A DNA stretch of 64,000 nt from Stutzerimonas stutzeri (GTDB lineage: Bacteria; Pseudomonadota; Gammaproteobacteria; Pseudomonadales; Pseudomonadaceae): positions 434,001 to 498,000 of the forward strand of contig NC_015740.1 of NCBI RefSeq assembly GCF_000219605.1, read 5' to 3'. The position numbers were made by a program, and so were the translations under genes. Positions 43,319 through 51,913 of this stretch are shown here, piece after piece. The first letter of the stretch is position 1. Each line of letters starts with the position of its first letter. The notes below the pieces were generated by a model. That model worked only from the letters and a program-made list of their open reading frames with translations, was not told the origin of the DNA and did not search any database.

Positions 43319-43984
43319 ATGAGCTACCAGCACCACTACACCGACGGCACGCCGATCCATTACCCGCTGGGCAAGGTGGTCTGCATCGGCCGCAACTACG
43401 CCGAGCACGCCAAGGAACTGAACAACCCGGTGCCCACCGAGCCGCTGCTGTTCATCAAGGCCGGCAGCTGCACCGTGCCGCTGGAAGGCGGCTTCAGCAT
43501 CCCGAGCGATCGTGGTGCGGTGCATTACGAAGCGGAAATCGCCGTGCTGATCGGCAAGCCGCTGTCGCGCAAGCCCAACGAGGAAGAGGTGCGCGATGCC
43601 ATCTCCGGCTTCGCCCCGGCGCTGGATCTGACCCTGCGCGACGTGCAGGCCAGGCTCAAGGAAAAGGGTCACCCGTGGGAAATCGCCAAGAGCTTCGACG
43701 GCGCCTGCGTGCTGGCACCGTTCGTGCCGGGCGACGCGGTGGAGGATCTGGGCGACATCGGCATCCGCCTGAGCATCAACGGCGAAGTCCGCCAGGACGG
43801 CAACAGCAGCCAGATGCTCAATGCCATCCTGCCGCTGCTGCAGCACATCGCCGGGCATTTCAGCCTGCAGCCGGGTGACGTGGTACTGACCGGCACGCCG
43901 GCCGGTGTCGGCCCGCTCAACCAAGGCGATGAGCTGGTGCTGGTGCTGGTCGGCCTGTCCCGCTTCGAGAGCCGCGTGCTCTGA
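43319..43984 (+). CDS. Fumarylacetoacetate hydrolase-family protein (YcgM-like)
   Basis: The gene encodes 221 residues of the FAH fold. KVVCIGRNYAEHAKEL, then the metal-binding HYEAEIAVLIGKPLS (with Glu residues), and PGDVVLTGTPAGVGPL. Close relatives (YcgM) are acylpyruvases or oxaloacetate decarboxylases; the substrate here is inferred. It follows the D-2-hydroxyglutarate dehydrogenase gene after 27 bases, probably in one operon. Confidence 0.9.
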   Translation: MSYQHHYTDGTPIHYPLGKVVCIGRNYAEHAKELNNPVPTEPLLFIKAGSCTVPLEGGFSIPSDRGAVHYEAEIAVLIGKPLSRKPNEEEVRDAISGFAPALDLTLRDVQARLKEKGHPWEIAKSFDGACVLAPFVPGDAVEDLGDIGIRLSINGEVRQDGNSSQMLNAILPLLQHIAGHFSLQPGDVVLTGTPAGVGPLNQGDELVLVLVGLSRFESRVL

Positions 43985-43991
43985 TCCATCG

Positions 43992-44016
43992 ACGCGGCGG
44001 GATTCACCCGCCGCGT
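43992..44016 (+). terminator. Terminator after the FAH-family gene
   Basis: ACGCGGCGGG/CCCGCCGCGT form a 10-bp GC-rich stem with an ATTCA loop, followed by TTGCC. The T-run is short, so strength is uncertain. It starts about 8 bases after the gene stop. Confidence 0.6.
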
Positions 44017-44079
44017 TTGCCGCTTCTTTGCGAACCGTTCTCGTGTTGTAATCCGGCACCCTCCGCTGGAACGCTTTTC

Positions 44080-44982
44080 ATGCCCGTTCGTTATTCCCGT
44101 TGGCGCCTGCTCGTCGCTGTCGTCCTGTTGCTGCTGTTCGTTGCGCTGCTCATCGCCGGTCGGCTGCTGCATTGGGATGACCAGCTGCGGCTGTACTGGA
44201 GCGAGCGCTCGGTCACTGCCGAACAGCGTGCCGCCGGCATCTGGCTGCCAGACTATGAGCTGGCGCTGGAGACCACGCTGGCCGGGCTCGAGGACGACGA
44301 AACCTCCGGGCTGACCTGGAACCCGCTGACCGGCACGCTGTTCACCGTTACCGGCAAACATCCGCAGCTGATCGAGTTCACCCCGGCCGGTGTCGTATTG
44401 CGGCGCATCGCACTGACCGGCTTCTCCGATCCGGAAGCGGTGGAGGCGCTGGATGATGGCCGCCTGGCGATCGTCGACGAGCGCCGCCGGCTGGTCGCGG
44501 TATTCCGCCTGGAGCCGGGCGTGGAAAGCCTGGAGCTGGACGACCTCGCCAGCTATGACCTCGGGTTCGCCGAGGCCGGCAACAAGGGCTTCGAGGGGCT
44601 GGCGTGGAATCCGCATACGCAACGCCTGCTGCTGGCCAAGGAACGCGACCCGCAGGGGCTGTTCGAGCTGCCATTCCCCGGCGAGGACGGTGCCGTCGGC
44701 GCGCTGAAGGCATTGCCCAGCCAGCCGCTGCTGGTGCGCGACCTGTCATCGGTGACGATTGATCCGCGCAGCGGTCATACGCTGCTGCTCTCGGACGAGT
44801 CCCGGCTGCTGGTGGAGCTGGACCTGCAAGGCAAGCCACGCAGCTTCATCGCCTTGTTCGGTGGTCTGAATGGCCTGGTGCAGGGCATCGAGCAGGCGGA
44901 GGGCGTCGCCATGGACGGCGAAGGCAACATCTATGTGGTAGGCGAGCCGAACCGCTTCTACGTGTTCAGCCGCAAGCGCTGA
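44080..44982 (+). CDS. YjiK-like (SdiA-regulated) protein, copy 1
   Basis: The gene encodes 300 residues with one N-terminal membrane anchor (LLVAVVLLLLFVALLIAG). A periplasmic beta-propeller of the YjiK/SdiA-regulated family follows: LEDDETSGLTWNPLTGTLF, EAGNKGFEGLAWNPHTQRLL and QAEGVAMDGEGNIYVVGEPN. Function is unknown in the family. A second, related gene follows, 77 bases downstream. Confidence 0.85.
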   Translation: MPVRYSRWRLLVAVVLLLLFVALLIAGRLLHWDDQLRLYWSERSVTAEQRAAGIWLPDYELALETTLAGLEDDETSGLTWNPLTGTLFTVTGKHPQLIEFTPAGVVLRRIALTGFSDPEAVEALDDGRLAIVDERRRLVAVFRLEPGVESLELDDLASYDLGFAEAGNKGFEGLAWNPHTQRLLLAKERDPQGLFELPFPGEDGAVGALKALPSQPLLVRDLSSVTIDPRSGHTLLLSDESRLLVELDLQGKPRSFIALFGGLNGLVQGIEQAEGVAMDGEGNIYVVGEPNRFYVFSRKR

Positions 44983-45059
44983 GACGTTGCGCCCGTTAAG
45001 CCTGGTGTAAGCCAGGCCCGACACAATCGCGATTTCAGAATTAGAAGAAAGTGGGTGTC

Positions 45060-45953
45060 ATGCGTGCGTTGAAGATCCTTCTGGCTGCGCTGCTCGGCGT
45101 TGCCCTGTTACTGGCCGTGGCGGCCGGCGTTCACTACCGTCTGTTCGAGCGCGGCTGGTTCCACTTCACCCAGTGGCAGCAGGGCGAGCAGAGCGGCAGC
45201 GCCTCGTTGTGGCTGCCGGACTACCGGGTCGCGATCCAGGGCAAGGTCGTCGCCGGTATCGACGATGACCTGTCTGCGCTGACCTTCGATCCGGATCGCA
45301 ACAGCCTGATCGCCGTCACCAACGGCGATCCGCACTGGCTGGAACTCAGCCTGGAAGGCGATCTGCTGCGCGCCATTCCGCTGGTCGGCTTCGGCGATCC
45401 GGAGGCCATCGAGTACATCTCCGAAGGCGTCTACGTGATCAGCGATGAACGCCTGCAGCGGTTGCTGCGCGTCGAGGTCAATGAGCAGACGAGCGTCATC
45501 GATGCCGAGCAGGCGCAACAGCTGTCGCTGGGGATCGACCTCAACGGCAACAAGGGCTTCGAGGGGCTCGCCTACGATACGGCGGGCCAGCGCCTGTACG
45601 TCGCCAAGGAGCGCAACCCGGTGCGCATCTACGAGATATCCGGCTTTCCGTTTGCCGAACCGACGCCCTCGGTGCATATCAGTGAGCACCAGGCGCGACT
45701 GTTCGTGCGCGACCTTTCCAGCCTGCAGTTCGACGAGCAGACCGGCCACTTGCTGGCGCTTTCCGACGAGTCGCGGCTGGTGGTCGAGCTGGACGCCGAT
45801 GGCCAGCCGCTCAGCAGCCTGTCGCTGAGCGCGGGCCGGCACGGGTTGGAGCGGGACGTGCCGCAGGCCGAGGGCATTGCCATGGGGCCGGACGGCACGC
45901 TCTATCTGGTCAGCGAGCCGAACCTGTTCTACCTGTTTCGCAAGACCAGGTGA
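45060..45953 (+). CDS. YjiK-like (SdiA-regulated) protein, copy 2
   Basis: The gene encodes 297 residues and is a paralog of the preceding gene. It has an N-terminal anchor (ILLAALLGVALLLAVAAG) and the same propeller motifs: ALTFDPDRNSLIAVTNGDPH, LNGNKGFEGLAYDTAGQRLY, RLFVRDLSSLQFDEQTG and QAEGIAMGPDGTLYLVSEPN. ATG 45060 is chosen; GTG 45051 is possible. The pair looks like an old tandem duplication. Confidence 0.85.
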   Translation: MRALKILLAALLGVALLLAVAAGVHYRLFERGWFHFTQWQQGEQSGSASLWLPDYRVAIQGKVVAGIDDDLSALTFDPDRNSLIAVTNGDPHWLELSLEGDLLRAIPLVGFGDPEAIEYISEGVYVISDERLQRLLRVEVNEQTSVIDAEQAQQLSLGIDLNGNKGFEGLAYDTAGQRLYVAKERNPVRIYEISGFPFAEPTPSVHISEHQARLFVRDLSSLQFDEQTGHLLALSDESRLVVELDADGQPLSSLSLSAGRHGLERDVPQAEGIAMGPDGTLYLVSEPNLFYLFRKTR

Positions 45954-45987
45954 CTAGGTCTCGCCGGCCACCTGGTCCAGCGGCAGG

Positions 45988-46335
45988 TCAGCCGACCGCC
46001 GAAGCGCTTTCGTCCTGCAGCGCAGCGTTCGGTGCATGGCGTCGAACCGAGTCGCAGCCCTGTTCGGCGCTGTGCAGGCTGGCGTACATCTGGCTCTGGC
46101 CGACGATCTGACCATTGCTCGCTTTGAGCACGAAGTAGAACTTTCCGGTGCTCGATTCCTTCACCTCGAACGCGCCCTCGCGCACCGCGTTCTTGCGAAC
46201 CGAATCGATGCCATTGAGCGCCGAAGCATGGGCCTTGTACTGTTCGCTGGACAAGACGACCTGGCCGTTGCTGGCCAGCAGGTTGAAGTGGAACTGGCCA
46301 TTACTGGCGCGCTTCAGCTGGAATTTGCCGGACAT
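45988..46335 (-). CDS. DUF1508 (YegP-like) protein
   Basis: The gene encodes 115 residues with two DUF1508 repeats: FQLKRASNGQFHFNLLASNG near the start and FEVKESSTGKFYFVLKASNG from about residue 56, each followed by SSEQY/GQSQMY-type strands. Small, cytoplasmic; function unknown. It is convergent with the second YjiK-like gene. Confidence 0.92.
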   Translation of the reverse strand: MSGKFQLKRASNGQFHFNLLASNGQVVLSSEQYKAHASALNGIDSVRKNAVREGAFEVKESSTGKFYFVLKASNGQIVGQSQMYASLHSAEQGCDSVRRHAPNAALQDESASAVG

Positions 46336-46416
46336 GGCGACACCTCCTGTGATGGGCCGCGCCGGGTTCGGCGCGGCACTTCAAAGCGTAGTCGCCGTTA
46401 CGCTTCGCCGGGAGGC

Positions 46417-47088
46417 TCAGCGCTTGAGAGTCTGCACGCCGTCCTGGGTGCCGAGCAGCAGCAGGTCGGCCGGGCGCATGGCGAACAGGCCATTGGTGAC
46501 CACGCCGACGATGTTGTTGATCTTGCCTTCCAGCTCGGGGGCGAAGCCGATCATCAGGTTGTGCACGTCGAGGATGACGTTGCCGTTGTCGGTGACCACG
46601 CCGTCGCGGTAGACCGGGTCGCCGCCGAGCTTGACCAGCTCGCGCGCCACATGGCTGCGCGCCATCGGGATGACTTCCACCGGCAGCGGAAAGGCGCCCA
46701 GCTGCTCGACCAGCTTGCTGCCATCGGCGATGCAGATGAAGGTCTTGGCCACCGCCGCGACGATCTTTTCGCGGGTGAGTGCCGCGCCGCCGCCCTTGAT
46801 CAGCTCCAGGTGCTTGTTCGCCTCGTCGGCGCCATCCACGTAGAACTCCAGCTCGCTTACCGAGTTCAGGTCGTAGACCGGAATGCCGTGCTGCTTGAGA
46901 CGTTCGGCGGTGGCTTCGGAGCTGGCCACGGCACCGTCGAAGAAGCCCTTGTGCTTGGCCAGCAGGTCGATGAAGAAGTTGGCGGTGGAGCCGGTGCCGA
47001 CGCCGACGATGCTGCGATCGTTGAGCTTGGGAAGGATATGGTCGACAGCGGCCTGCGCGACGGCCTGCTTGAGCTGGTCCTGGGTCAT
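46417..47088 (-). CDS. rpiA: Ribose-5-phosphate isomerase A
   Basis: The gene encodes 223 residues. It interconverts ribose-5-phosphate and ribulose-5-phosphate in the pentose phosphate pathway. Motifs: [52 protein letters not shown] and [11 protein letters not shown]. Length and N-terminus ([20 protein letters not shown]) match RpiA. It is divergent from ilvA. Confidence 0.97.
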   Translation of the reverse strand: MTQDQLKQAVAQAAVDHILPKLNDRSIVGVGTGSTANFFIDLLAKHKGFFDGAVASSEATAERLKQHGIPVYDLNSVSELEFYVDGADEANKHLELIKGGGAALTREKIVAAVAKTFICIADGSKLVEQLGAFPLPVEVIPMARSHVARELVKLGGDPVYRDGVVTDNGNVILDVHNLMIGFAPELEGKINNIVGVVTNGLFAMRPADLLLLGTQDGVQTLKR

Positions 47089-47253
47089 GGGGGAATCCGG
47101 GCGGGAAAGACGAAGCACGGATTATAGCCCCGCGCCGGCGACCGGTCTCGTGTGCTGCGGCAATGCCGAGGCCTTCGCGGATTGCCGGTGGTAGCCGGGG
47201 CGCTCGCGGGGGTAGACTCGGCGTTCCCCGCAATGCCCGCCAAGATAGCCAGA

Positions 47254-48768
47254 ATGCTCGAACATTACGTCAAGAAGATCCTCACTTCGCGCGTCTACGA
47301 CGTCGCCATCGAAACCCCGCTGCAACCCGCCCGCCAGCTGTCCGAGCGAATCGGCAACCAGATTCTGCTCAAACGCGAGGATCTGCAGCCGGTGTTTTCC
47401 TTCAAGGTTCGCGGTGCCTACAACAAGCTGGCGCAGCTTTCGCCCGAGGAGCTGGCACGGGGCGTGGTTACCGCATCGGCCGGCAATCACGCCCAGGGTG
47501 TGGCGCTGGCGGCCAAGCAACTGGGGATCAAGGCCACCATCGTCATGCCGCGCACCACCCCGGAGCTGAAGGTCCAGGGCGTGCGTGCCCGTGGCGGCAA
47601 GGTGGTCCTGCATGGCGATGCTTTCCCCGAGGCTCTGGCCTATTCACTGAAGCTGGTGGAGGAGAAGGGCTACGTCTATATCCATCCCTATGACGATCCC
47701 GACGTGATCGCCGGGCAGGGCACCGTGGCGATGGAAATCCTCCGTCAGCATCAGGGGCCGATCGATGCGATCTTCGTTCCGGTGGGCGGTGGCGGGCTGG
47801 TGGCGGGAATCGCCGCCTACGTGAAATACCTCTATCCGCAGACCCGCGTGATCGGCGTCGAGCCGGACGACTCCAACTGCCTGCAGGCAGCCATGGCGGC
47901 CGGTGAGCGGGTGGTGCTCGAGCAGGTCGGGCTGTTCGCCGACGGCGTGGCCGTGGCGCAGATCGGCCAGCACACCTTCGATGTCTGCAAGCACTACGTC
48001 GATGAGGTGATCACCGTCAGCACCGACGAGATCTGCGCGGCGATCAAGGACATCTACGACGACACCCGCTCGATCACCGAGCCGGCCGGTGCCCTGGCCG
48101 TGGCAGGGATCAAGAAGTACGTCGAGCGCGACGGCGTCAGCGGTCAGGTGCTGGTGGGCATCGACTCGGGCGCCAACGTCAATTTCGACCGCCTGCGCCA
48201 TGTCGCCGAGCGCGCCGAACTGGGCGAGAAGCGCGAGGCGATCATCGCCGTCACCATTCCCGAGCAGCCCGGCAGCTTCAAGGCCTTTTGCGAGGCGATC
48301 GGCAAGCGCCAGATCACCGAATTCAATTACCGCTACCACACCGACCGCGAGGCGCACATTTTCGTCGGCGTGCAGACCCATCCGGAAAACGACCCGCGCG
48401 CGGCGCTGGTGCAGGGCCTGCGTGACAAGGGCTTCCCGGTGCTCGATCTGACCGACAACGAACTGGCCAAGCTGCACACCCGACACATGGTCGGTGGGCA
48501 CGCGGCCGGGGTCAGCGACGAGATGGTGCTGCGCTTCGAATTCCCGGAACGGCCCGGCGCGCTGTTCAACTTCCTCAACAAGCTGGGCGGGCGCTGGAAC
48601 ATCTCGATGTTCCACTACCGCAACCACGGCGCGGCTGATGGCCGGGTGGTCGCCGGCCTGCAGGTGCCGGCCGAGGAGCGCCACCTGGTACCCGCGGCGC
48701 TGGACAAGATCGGCTACCGCTACTGGGATGAAAGCGACAACCCCGCCTACAAGCTGTTTCTCGGCTGA
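47254..48768 (+). CDS. ilvA: Threonine deaminase (biosynthetic)
   Basis: The gene encodes 504 residues. It converts threonine to 2-oxobutanoate, the first step to isoleucine. The PLP lysine is in PVFSFKVRGAYNKL, with ASAGNHAQGVALAA and PVGGGGLVAGIAAYVKYLYP. Two C-terminal ACT-like domains (about 325-400 and 420-500) give isoleucine/valine control. The ATG at 47254 gives the normal length. It is divergent from rpiA. Confidence 0.97.
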   Translation: MLEHYVKKILTSRVYDVAIETPLQPARQLSERIGNQILLKREDLQPVFSFKVRGAYNKLAQLSPEELARGVVTASAGNHAQGVALAAKQLGIKATIVMPRTTPELKVQGVRARGGKVVLHGDAFPEALAYSLKLVEEKGYVYIHPYDDPDVIAGQGTVAMEILRQHQGPIDAIFVPVGGGGLVAGIAAYVKYLYPQTRVIGVEPDDSNCLQAAMAAGERVVLEQVGLFADGVAVAQIGQHTFDVCKHYVDEVITVSTDEICAAIKDIYDDTRSITEPAGALAVAGIKKYVERDGVSGQVLVGIDSGANVNFDRLRHVAERAELGEKREAIIAVTIPEQPGSFKAFCEAIGKRQITEFNYRYHTDREAHIFVGVQTHPENDPRAALVQGLRDKGFPVLDLTDNELAKLHTRHMVGGHAAGVSDEMVLRFEFPERPGALFNFLNKLGGRWNISMFHYRNHGAADGRVVAGLQVPAEERHLVPAALDKIGYRYWDESDNPAYKLFLG

Positions 48769-48788
48769 GCGCAGATAAAGGAAAGCCA

Positions 48789-49217
48789 ATGGAACACTAC
48801 CTGACCCTCCGCATCGTGCATGGCGCCACCGCAGTGCTCTTGCTGCTGGGCGTGATCGTGCACCTGCTGATGCTGTGGAAGGCGGCCCGCGGCGGCGACC
48901 AGGCCGTGCTGCAGCGCAAGTTGCAACGCACCCGCCGGCTGTCCCTGCCGCTGTTGGCGGTGATCGGCCTGTCATTGCCGCTGACCGGATGGTGGATGAC
49001 ACATCTGGCCGGATGGCCGCTGGGGCAGCTATGGCTGCTGGCCAGCTCCGTGCTGTTCGTCGTGCTGGTAGCGCTGGTGCCGCTGCTGGCCGGCCGCCTC
49101 GCCGCCTGGCAGGCACCGGGCAACGCCACCGCCGCACGCAATGCCGGCATCTACGGCGTGCTGGTACTGCTGGTGCTGATCGCAATCACGGCGCTGATGG
49201 GCGCCAAGCCGGTCTGA
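48789..49217 (+). CDS. DUF2269-like membrane protein
   Basis: The gene encodes 142 residues with four membrane segments. The start YLTLRIVHGATAVLLLLGVI, the middle SLPLLAVIGLSLPLTGWWM and the His in the first segment fit the DUF2269 family. Function is unknown. It follows ilvA after 20 bases, and its stop abuts the stop of the convergent MFS gene. Confidence 0.75.
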   Translation: MEHYLTLRIVHGATAVLLLLGVIVHLLMLWKAARGGDQAVLQRKLQRTRRLSLPLLAVIGLSLPLTGWWMTHLAGWPLGQLWLLASSVLFVVLVALVPLLAGRLAAWQAPGNATAARNAGIYGVLVLLVLIAITALMGAKPV

Positions 49218-50444
49218 TCAATCGCCCGCACGGCCCCTGCGGCGCAGCCAGGCCAGGGCCAGCAGCAGGTAGATCGCCGAGCCGCCCCAGTACAGCCAGG
49301 CGAAGCCGTCGGCCAGCCCGATCAGCAGGTAGGCGAGCAGCGGCCCGAGGGCGGCGCCCAGGTCCTGGGCGATCGAATAGCGCGTCATGAAGGCGACGAC
49401 GTTGCCGGCGCTGGCGACGTCGCTGGCCAGCGCATCGGTAAGGGTGGTCAGCGCCGTCGCCAGCAGCATCACCAGCAGGGTCACGGCGAGCCAGGGCAGC
49501 AGCGGCAGGCCGCTGGCCATCAGGCCGAAACTCAGCGCCGCCACCAGCAGCGTTCCGCCATAGAGCCGCGAGCGGCCGCGCGGGCCGTCGGACCAGGCAC
49601 CGAAGCGCCGACCCAGCCAAGGCTCCCATGACCAGCGCAGCGCCTGCAGGATGCCAGACAGCGCGGTCGCGCTGAGCAGCAGGCCGAACAGGTCGAGCCG
49701 GTTGCCGTAGAAGCGTTCGATCAGTGCGCTCAGGGTCGCCGCCAGAACGCCCTGGATCAGCATGGCGGTGCAGAAGCCGCTGACGATCACCCGGTATTTG
49801 CCGTTCAGCCGTGCGGACCGTCGCGGGGTGTCGGCGGCGGGCGCCGCCGGCAATTGGCGCTCGTCGAGCGCCGCCGGGGGCTGGAAGTGGCGCAGCAGCA
49901 ATGGCAGGCCCAGCAGGGCCATGGCGGCGAAGCTCAGGGCCAGTGCCGGCAGGCCGTAGACCGGCACCAGCAGGCCGCCGAGCAGCATGCCGACGAGGCT
50001 GCCGAGTCGATAGAGACCGTTGTACAGGCCCATCGCCTGGCCGCGCGACTGGCCGGCGGCACAGTAGACCACCGCCGATAGGCCGCCGATGCGGAAGAAC
50101 GACCAGCCGATGCCCCACAGCGCGCGCAACAGCAGCCAGGCGATGAACCCCTTGGCGATGCCGTAGCCCAGGGTGGTCAGGGTGCCGAGCGTGGTGGCCA
50201 GCAGCAGGCCGGCGCGCAGACTGATGCGCTGGTACAGCCAGCCGATCAGCGGGTTGAACGGCAGGCGGATCAGGCGGTTGACCGAGAGCAGTACGCCCAT
50301 CTGCCAGAGCGCCTCGAGGCCGACTTCGTGCCAGTAGATCGGCAGGGCGATGTACAGCATGGAATCGCCGGTCAGGCACAGTGCGGTGGCCAGGGCGACC
50401 ACCACGATCGGTCGGGAACTGCGTTGTTCGAGGGACGCGGGCAT
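49218..50444 (-). CDS. MFS transporter
   Basis: The gene encodes 408 residues with 12 membrane segments, in two groups of six with a basic central loop (DTPRRSARLNGKYRVIVSG). The substrate is not known. GAGGAG precedes the ATG at 50444. The end abuts the DUF2269-like gene. Confidence 0.87.
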   Translation of the reverse strand: MPASLEQRSSRPIVVVALATALCLTGDSMLYIALPIYWHEVGLEALWQMGVLLSVNRLIRLPFNPLIGWLYQRISLRAGLLLATTLGTLTTLGYGIAKGFIAWLLLRALWGIGWSFFRIGGLSAVVYCAAGQSRGQAMGLYNGLYRLGSLVGMLLGGLLVPVYGLPALALSFAAMALLGLPLLLRHFQPPAALDERQLPAAPAADTPRRSARLNGKYRVIVSGFCTAMLIQGVLAATLSALIERFYGNRLDLFGLLLSATALSGILQALRWSWEPWLGRRFGAWSDGPRGRSRLYGGTLLVAALSFGLMASGLPLLPWLAVTLLVMLLATALTTLTDALASDVASAGNVVAFMTRYSIAQDLGAALGPLLAYLLIGLADGFAWLYWGGSAIYLLLALAWLRRRGRAGD

Positions 50445-50558
50445 GCTGCTCCTCTTGTGAGCGTGCGAGCGGTGTCCCGGGAAGGCTGACCGCGGTGTCG
50501 GGTTCCTTTGGGGTGTCGCATTAGCGCCGCGCCGCAGCACGGCGCGTCATTCGTCGGA

Positions 50559-51215
50559 TCACGGGCGCAGCGAGATGACCTGCCAGCCGCGCTCCTCGGC
50601 GACCGCCCGCAGCACCGGGTCGGGATCGACCGCCACCGGATGAGTGACCCGCTCGAGCAGCGGCAGGTCGTTGCGCGAGTCGCTGTAGAAATAGCTGCCT
50701 TCCAGGCTTTGCTCGGTTTCCGCCAGCCAGCGCTCGATACGCTGGACCTTGCCTTCCTGGAAGCAGGGGATGTCGGTCAGGCGACCGGTGTAACGGCCGT
50801 CGCGCATCTCGCATTCGGTGGCCAGCAGGGTGTCGACGCCCAGGCGTGCGGCGATCGGTCCGGTGATGAAACGGTTGGTGGCGGTGACGATCGCCACCTT
50901 GTCACCGGCTTCCAGGTGCTGGCGCAACAGCGCTTCGCCCTTGCTCAGCACGATGGGCTCGATGTGCTCGAGCATGAACTCCTCGTGCCAGGCCTGAAGC
51001 TGCGTCATTTCGCTGCGCCCCAAGATTTCCTGGCAGAAGTTCTGGTAGGCGTGCACGTCGAGGTTGCCGGCCAGGTAGTCCTGATAGAAGGCATCGTTAC
51101 GGGCCCGGTAGTGGCTCGCATCGACGATGCCGCGCTGGCAGAGGTATTCGCCCCAGGCATGGTCGCTGTCACCGGCCAGCAGGGTGTTGTCGAGATCGAA
51201 TAGAGCCAGGCGCAC
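50559..51215 (-). CDS. HAD subfamily IB phosphatase
   Basis: The gene encodes 218 residues. The HAD nucleophile motif is [16 protein letters not shown] with D7 and D9. Motif II is VTATNRFI, and the acidic motif is [16 protein letters not shown]. This is the SerB-like IB group. The P. aeruginosa member at the same place (PA0335) has been described as a histidinol-phosphate phosphatase, so that role is possible here; phosphoserine is the other candidate. The GTG start has GAGGAA 7 bases upstream. It is divergent from rppH. Confidence 0.87.
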   Translation of the reverse strand: MRLALFDLDNTLLAGDSDHAWGEYLCQRGIVDASHYRARNDAFYQDYLAGNLDVHAYQNFCQEILGRSEMTQLQAWHEEFMLEHIEPIVLSKGEALLRQHLEAGDKVAIVTATNRFITGPIAARLGVDTLLATECEMRDGRYTGRLTDIPCFQEGKVQRIERWLAETEQSLEGSYFYSDSRNDLPLLERVTHPVAVDPDPVLRAVAEERGWQVISLRP

Positions 51216-51408
51216 GGAAGATTTCCTCGGGGATGGTCAGGGCAGCGCCAAGCATAGCGGTTAGATCGTCCGCGGTGCAGTCTCGGCCCATCTGCCAGGC
51301 GGTGCAGCGCGGGTCAGGAGCGCGGGCCGAACGGCGGCTTGCTGCGCTTTCGGCTTGTTGCGGTTTTGTGGAACAATGCCGCGACATGCGTCTGCGAGGT
51401 GGTATGCC

Positions 51409-51888
51409 GTGATCGATTCCGATGGTTTTCGCCCCAATGTCGGCATCATCCTGACCAATGATGTCGGTCAGGTGCTGTGGGCTCGGCGGATCAATCAGGA
51501 TGCCTGGCAATTCCCCCAGGGCGGTATCAACGCCCGTGAAACGCCGGAAGAGGCGTTGTTTCGCGAACTCAACGAAGAAGTGGGCCTGGAAGAGCAGGAT
51601 GTGAAGATCCTCGCCTGCACCCGTGGCTGGTTGCGTTATCGTCTGCCGCAACGCCTGGTGCGAACCCACAGCCAGCCGCTGTGCATCGGCCAGAAACAGA
51701 AGTGGTTCCTGCTGCGCCTGACCGGCGCCGAGGACCGTGTACGCATGGATCTGACCGGCAAGCCCGAGTTCGATGGCTGGCGCTGGGTCAGTTACTGGTA
51801 TCCGCTGGGGCAGGTGGTCACCTTCAAGCGCGAGGTCTATCGTCGCGCACTCAAAGAACTTGCGCCGCGTCTGCCGGTGCGGGACTGA
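51409..51888 (+). CDS. rppH: RNA pyrophosphohydrolase
   Basis: The gene encodes 159 residues, as in P. aeruginosa. The Nudix box covers residues 38-60 ([20 protein letters not shown] then VGL). RppH removes 5' pyrophosphate from mRNA and so starts its decay. The GTG at 51409 has GAGG 9 bases upstream and gives [15 protein letters not shown], the family N-terminus. ptsP follows after 25 bases. Confidence 0.95.
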   Translation: MIDSDGFRPNVGIILTNDVGQVLWARRINQDAWQFPQGGINARETPEEALFRELNEEVGLEEQDVKILACTRGWLRYRLPQRLVRTHSQPLCIGQKQKWFLLRLTGAEDRVRMDLTGKPEFDGWRWVSYWYPLGQVVTFKREVYRRALKELAPRLPVRD

Positions 51889-51913
51889 AAAATCGGGGAG
51901 AAAGCCTCTGAGC

